A stretch of 8,901 nt of DNA from an uncultured Catenibacterium sp. (GTDB taxonomy: Bacteria > Bacillota_I > Bacilli_A > Erysipelotrichales > Coprobacillaceae), in assembly GCA_900764725.1 (NCBI GenBank), contig CAAFPB010000479.1, positions 1 through 8,901 of the forward strand. Reading direction: 5' to 3'. This document shows, piece after piece, positions 6,527 through 8,901 of the stretch. The notes below the pieces were generated by a model. It saw only the letters and a program-made list of their open reading frames with translations. It did no database searches and was not told the DNA's origin. How positions within the stretch are numbered: position 1 is the first letter of the stretch; every line of letters starts with the position of its first letter. The position numbers were made by a program, and so were the translations under genes.

Positions 6527-7225
6527 ATTAGAGCTGCTTAAAATCATGAATAGAATTCTTAACATACTTGCAAGAGTAGCACATACTCCAGCAACATAAG
6601 TTAATGCAGCAGCATAAAGCATCTGCCATGCACCAGCATATTCATTTTCATTTAAGTATTGAGATTGTAATATCGCAAGTCCTCTTTTTGATGCATTGAT
6701 TTCTACTGGTAATGTAATAATCTGGAAAGCTAAGATACCACACATCAAGAAGAAACCTAAGAAAGCAAGTTTAGTTGATCCTAAAGCAAGCCCGATCATA
6801 ATCGCAATCCATCCTAAATAGTTTCCTACATTACATAAAGGAATAATCGCATTTCTTACACGAATAGGCATATAGTTTTCATGATATTGAATGGCATGAC
6901 CACATTCATGAGCTGCAACTGCACATGAGGCAATAGTTGTACCATGATATATATCACTAGAAAGAGATACACTATTATTAGAAGGATCAAAGTGATCTGA
7001 TAACTCTCCATGTACTTCATAGACTGGTACATGAGTCATTCCATGAGAATCTAATATTTCTCTTGCGACCTGTGCACCTGTAATACCACGGCTATTTTGT
7101 TTGCGACGATATTTCGCATATGTAGATTTGATCTTTGCCTGACAATATAAAGAGAAAATCATCGCAATACCTACTAAGATTGTACCAAGCATATATCCTG
7201 GATTTGTCATTAAATAATAACTCAT
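6512..7225 (-). CDS. YugP-like membrane zinc metallopeptidase
   Basis: A 237-residue integral membrane protein with the zinc peptidase signature HECGH (His106, Glu107, His110) in the context AVAAHECGHAIQ. The family is Zn_peptidase_2, typified by B. subtilis YugP. Hydrophobic segments lie at about 8-27, 133-150, 153-173 and near 205-228. Between the first and second is the soluble part with GITGAQVAREILDSHG and the metal site. Glu175 in TLPVEINASKRG is a likely third metal ligand, by analogy only. Substrates of this family are not known to me. I chose the ATG at 7225 because AGGAG (7239-7235) is 9 bases upstream; the TTG at 7234 and the ATG at 7231 are too close to that site. It is a single-gene unit with its own terminator. 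Confidence 0.9.
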   Translation of the reverse strand: MSYYLMTNPGYMLGTILVGIAMIFSLYCQAKIKSTYAKYRRKQNSRGITGAQVAREILDSHGMTHVPVYEVHGELSDHFDPSNNSVSLSSDIYHGTTIASCAVAAHECGHAIQYHENYMPIRVRNAIIPLCNVGNYLGWIAIMIGLALGSTKLAFLGFFLMCGILAFQIITLPVEINASKRGLAILQSQYLNENEYAGAWQMLYAAALTYVAGVCATLASMLRILFMILSSSNRDSN

Positions 7226-7245
7226 AATCATCAACTCCTAATATT

Positions 7246-7251
7246 ATTATA
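7246..7251 (-). promoter_or_regulatory. Candidate -10 element of the YugP-like gene
   Basis: A perfect TATAAT lies 20 bases before the chosen ATG, but no convincing -35 is found 16-18 bases upstream and the region is very AT-rich. The upstream HU terminator makes a promoter in this gap likely. Confidence 0.4.
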
Positions 7252-7278
7252 CATAAAAAATATTAACTGTATATAAAC

Positions 7279-7309
7279 AAAAAAGATGCATTAGTTCATT
7301 GCATCTTTT
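7279..7309 (-). terminator. Intrinsic terminator of the HU gene
   Basis: On the minus strand, AAAAGATGCA pairs with TGCATCTTTT around a nine-base loop (7299-7291) that holds the last codons and TAA stop of the HU gene. A T run continues to 7279. The stem is AT-rich apart from the GATGCA core. Confidence 0.85.
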
Positions 7310-7563
7310 AATCTATTACTTGGTTTGAAAGAAACTGTACGACTTGCAGGAATGATAATAGGTTCCTTAGTCTTAGGTGAAACACCCTTACGTTCATGGC
7401 AGTGATTGATTTTGAATGTACCGAAGCCAGAAATAAGAACTTTGTCACCATCAATCATACTTTCTACCATCGTATCAAAAACTGTATTCACAAGAATTTC
7501 AGCGTCTTTTTTTGTTAAATCTCTTTTTTCAGAAACGATATTGATTAATTCTTTTTTATTCAC
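7291..7563 (-). CDS. hup: HU-family nucleoid DNA-binding protein
   Basis: A 90-residue dimeric protein that bends and compacts chromosomal DNA. The family pattern is clear: N-terminal helices (MNKKELINIVSEKRDLTKKDAEILVNTVFDTM), then ISGFGTF (44-50), the beta arm from HERKG (56-60) to IPASRTVSFKP (71-81) and the closing helix RLKDAMN. Pro63 sits where HU inserts a proline into the minor groove, although the common RNP reads VSP here (61-63). The start codon is GTG, with AGGAGG (7579-7574) 10 bases upstream; no better Met is nearby. It is a single-gene unit with a strong promoter and its own terminator. Whether it is the main HU or a paralogue cannot be told from this window. Confidence 0.96.
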   Translation of the reverse strand: MNKKELINIVSEKRDLTKKDAEILVNTVFDTMVESMIDGDKVLISGFGTFKINHCHERKGVSPKTKEPIIIPASRTVSFKPSNRLKDAMN

Positions 7564-7597
7564 TTCTGTAATGCCTCCTAATAAATTATCCTTGAGT

Positions 7598-7626
7598 AGT
7601 ATAACAAAATCTATCTCCTATTTCAA
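7598..7626 (-). promoter_or_regulatory. Strong sigma-A promoter of the HU gene
   Basis: TTGAAA (7626-7621), a 17-base spacer and TATACT (7603-7598) form a near-consensus promoter, which fits an abundant nucleoid protein. Confidence 0.85.
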
Positions 7627-7632
7627 GAGATA
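7612..7632. repeat. Inverted repeat across the HU -35 box
   Basis: TATCTC (7612-7617) and GAGATA (7627-7632) are perfect 6-base inverted arms separated by 9 bases that contain the -35 hexamer. It could be an operator or chance in an AT-rich region. Confidence 0.35.
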
Positions 7633-7674
7633 AAATACAAAAAAAGCACGTAATAAAGGACATAAAATGAATTA

Positions 7675-8220
7675 CTATTTTTTTGATTTATAGGCATTAT
7701 CCCAGAACTTATTTCCTTGTTTTAAGAACTGTTTTTTAGAGAAAAATGTGATATCTAGGGAACTTTCTTTCGCAATTCTAATATCTAATGCGAACGTTTT
7801 TAATTCATTGGATACACGCCAGGTATAAGGAATATTTTCCAGTAAGAAATATGCACCAATTTTTAAAGTACCTCTATAGATTGCATTTGTTTTCTTACAA
7901 TATAATGTCATAATCTCTTGAGCATAATCACAATAATCTGTTTCATGTTCATCACAATACATGACACAATAAACTGTTTTATGATTCATTAAAGATTCAT
8001 TATTTTTCATATAATCAAGCATACATGAAGGGATGGTTTGACAAGATATAGGAAACATAAAAATAAGAGTATTATTATCTTCTAAATCTTTATCTTCTAT
8101 AACTTGTAATGTTTTTATAGTGACATTATCCTTAAGGTAGTGTGAAAGCTTATATGCCTGATTATACATCACTTTATTTGTATATATTAAACCTGATAAA
8201 ATAATTAAGATATTATCCAC
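7675..8220 (-). CDS. Flavodoxin-like fold protein, second of a coupled pair
   Basis: A 181-residue protein that looks like a divergent flavodoxin-fold (NADPH-dependent FMN reductase-like) protein. Strand 1 (NILIILSG, 3-10) is followed by a loop and helix (LIYTNKVMYNQAYKLSHYL) in the place of the FMN phosphate loop, then NTLIFMFPISCQTIPSCMLDYM (50-71) where flavoproteins have a sequence like D-G-I-I-F-x-x-P-V-Y. HKTVYCVMYCDEHETDYC (80-97) follows. Six cysteines occur (60, 66, 85, 89, 97, 108). The C terminus has the basic run KFWDNAYKSKK. Flavin binding and reaction are not shown by any decisive motif. The start is GTG at 8220: GGAGGTG (8233-8227) lies 6 bases upstream, while the TTG at 8235 overlaps that site. 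It overlaps the preceding flavodoxin-like gene by 8 bases, so the two are made together. No clear terminator follows before the HU promoter. Confidence 0.6.
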   Translation of the reverse strand: MDNILIILSGLIYTNKVMYNQAYKLSHYLKDNVTIKTLQVIEDKDLEDNNTLIFMFPISCQTIPSCMLDYMKNNESLMNHKTVYCVMYCDEHETDYCDYAQEIMTLYCKKTNAIYRGTLKIGAYFLLENIPYTWRVSNELKTFALDIRIAKESSLDITFFSKKQFLKQGNKFWDNAYKSKK

Positions 8221-8719
8221 GATCAACACCTCCAAATGTCTTAAGAGAACTGTCTAATTCAGCTTCTGTACAGAAATAGGTATTAATAGAAGAAATAGAG
8301 TAGCCTAGAAGTGAATCATGTAAGTAATTCATCAACATCTTCTGTTCCTGTTCTGATATATCACCATAACCTATGAGAAGGATTTTCTTTGATTGTTGGG
8401 CTAAAGATGCATGACAGGTTGTTCCATCTACTGAGGTATAATAAGGCTCATATGAGGCAATATTACGCTCTATAAAGGATTTTAGAGGTGTATCAAAGCA
8501 TCCGCAATAGATGTGAGTCACTAGAATAATCAAAGAGGCTTGAGCAATCCATTGGCTGATGACTGAGATATCATCATGATAACGACAAGGCATTTGTCTT
8601 TTTAAACATGTGTAATCTCCTGTACAGGGACTATATTTAATATTATTTAAATTAACGATAACACTTTCTTTGAAGAATTCTAAAGGAATATCTTTGTCAG
8701 TAATTACTATATTTTTCAT
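8213..8719 (-). CDS. Flavodoxin-like / NAD(P)H-dependent oxidoreductase-like protein with cysteine cluster
   Basis: A 168-residue protein related to iron-sulfur-flavoprotein-like oxidoreductases. The recognisable core is SPCTGDYTCLKRQMPC (30-45) with Cys32, Cys38 and Cys45, then HDDISVISQWIAQASLIILVTHIYCGCFDTPLKSFIERN. This parallels the family pattern CxxCxxC...C...DD...I..AD.I.F..PVY.G.....K.F.DR. The usual second cysteine is Asp35 here. The N terminus is unusual: strand MKNIVITDKD runs almost directly into the next strand (ESVIVNLN), so the phosphate-binding loop and first helix that hold FMN in relatives appear missing. I chose ATG 8719 because a GGGAGGGAGGG ribosome site lies 8 bases upstream; the longer reading from the TTG at 8770 would begin on the promoter -35 box. 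It is first in a two-gene operon beside the rRNA operon. Confidence 0.68.
   Translation of the reverse strand: MKNIVITDKDIPLEFFKESVIVNLNNIKYSPCTGDYTCLKRQMPCRYHDDISVISQWIAQASLIILVTHIYCGCFDTPLKSFIERNIASYEPYYTSVDGTTCHASLAQQSKKILLIGYGDISEQEQKMLMNYLHDSLLGYSISSINTYFCTEAELDSSLKTFGGVDRG
8227..8233 (-). promoter_or_regulatory. Shine-Dalgarno site that decides the start of the second flavodoxin-like gene
   Basis: GGAGGTG lies inside the last codons of the upstream gene, 6 bases before the GTG at 8220. It rules out the TTG at 8235, which it overlaps. Confidence 0.75.
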
Positions 8720-8727
8720 CTGATATG

Positions 8728-8738
8728 CCCTCCCTCCC
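8728..8738 (-). promoter_or_regulatory. Duplicated Shine-Dalgarno site of the first flavodoxin-like gene
   Basis: The minus strand reads GGGAGGGAGGG, a tandem GGAGG-like site 8 bases before the ATG at 8719. It starts just after the predicted transcript start. Confidence 0.65.
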
Positions 8739-8741
8739 ATA

Positions 8742-8770
8742 ATGATACAAGAAGAAGTAAACGAATTCAA
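8742..8770 (-). promoter_or_regulatory. Candidate sigma-A promoter of the flavodoxin-like pair
   Basis: TTGAAT (8770-8765), a 17-base spacer and TATCAT (8747-8742) lie between the rRNA terminator and the first gene. This indicates that the pair has its own promoter and is not simply rRNA read-through. Confidence 0.6.
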
Positions 8771-8796
8771 TAAAAAAAGCCCTCCAATGGGAAGGC
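8771..8796 (-). terminator. Intrinsic terminator of the rRNA operon
   Basis: On the minus strand, GCCTTCC (8796-8790) pairs with GGAGGGC (8785-8779) with one G-T pair and a CATT loop, followed by T7 (8778-8772). A first T7 (8805-8799) directly follows the 5S 3' end, so there may be two tandem stop points. Confidence 0.88.
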
Positions 8797-8808
8797 ATAA
8801 AAAAAGGA

Positions 8809-8901
<93 letters not shown>

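Noticed and set aside
7406..7633. Plus-strand open frame opposite the HU gene and its promoter
   Set aside because: It covers the antisense of HU and its promoter and shows no family signal.
7628..7674. Possible terminator after the flavodoxin-like pair (a T run on the minus strand near 7640-7646)
   Set aside because: I found no GC-bearing stem next to the T run; only a weak AT-rich 5-base pairing nearby. Transcripts may run on into the HU gene.
8720..8770. Longer first flavodoxin-like protein starting at 8770
   Set aside because: The extra residues are encoded across the promoter and the duplicated Shine-Dalgarno site, and the start would be a poor TTG.

Overview
The window is an AT-rich, gene-dense stretch of Firmicutes chromosome. 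Low GC, strong AGGAGG-type ribosome binding sites, short intergenic gaps with intrinsic terminators, and the gene set (RecU, class A PBP, DnaD, YpmB-like, Nth, HU, YugP-like peptidase) all fit. The protein flavour suggests an Erysipelotrichia-like gut anaerobe. That assignment is an inference from family resemblance only.

Layout, left to right. Positions 1-386 hold the C-terminal part of a TetR-family regulator whose DNA-binding end lies outside the window. It converges on a lipoprotein D,D-carboxypeptidase (407-1318, minus). Divergent from that is the recU-ponA operon (1441-4694, plus): a Holliday-junction resolvase coupled by an ATGA overlap to a class A penicillin-binding protein with an Ig/FN3-like C-terminal extension. 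It converges on the ypmB-like - dnaD - nth operon (6453 to 4750, minus). The arrangement recU>ponA> <nth<dnaD<ypmB matches what I recall of the Bacillus subtilis locus, minus ypoC, asnS and aspB. Further right, all on the minus strand, are a YugP-like membrane zinc peptidase, an HU gene, a coupled pair of small flavodoxin-fold proteins, and the 3' part of a 5S rRNA that closes an rRNA operon extending beyond the right edge.

Functionally, the left half concerns cell-wall synthesis and trimming (PBP1-type enzyme, carboxypeptidase) and DNA replication, repair and segregation (RecU, DnaD, Nth). HU is the nucleoid protein. The flavodoxin-like pair is the least understood part: one partner lacks the usual FMN phosphate loop and has a cysteine cluster, while the other has a loop-like N terminus and no such cluster.

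No CRISPR array, insertion sequence, prophage gene or defence system is visible, and no gene-free stretch exceeds 300 bases. The window is mostly ordinary housekeeping chromosome. Points worth a second look are the flavodoxin-like pair beside the rRNA operon, a three-armed shared terminator at 376-416, the habit of placing stop codons inside terminator hairpins, and the lipid-anchored carboxypeptidase.
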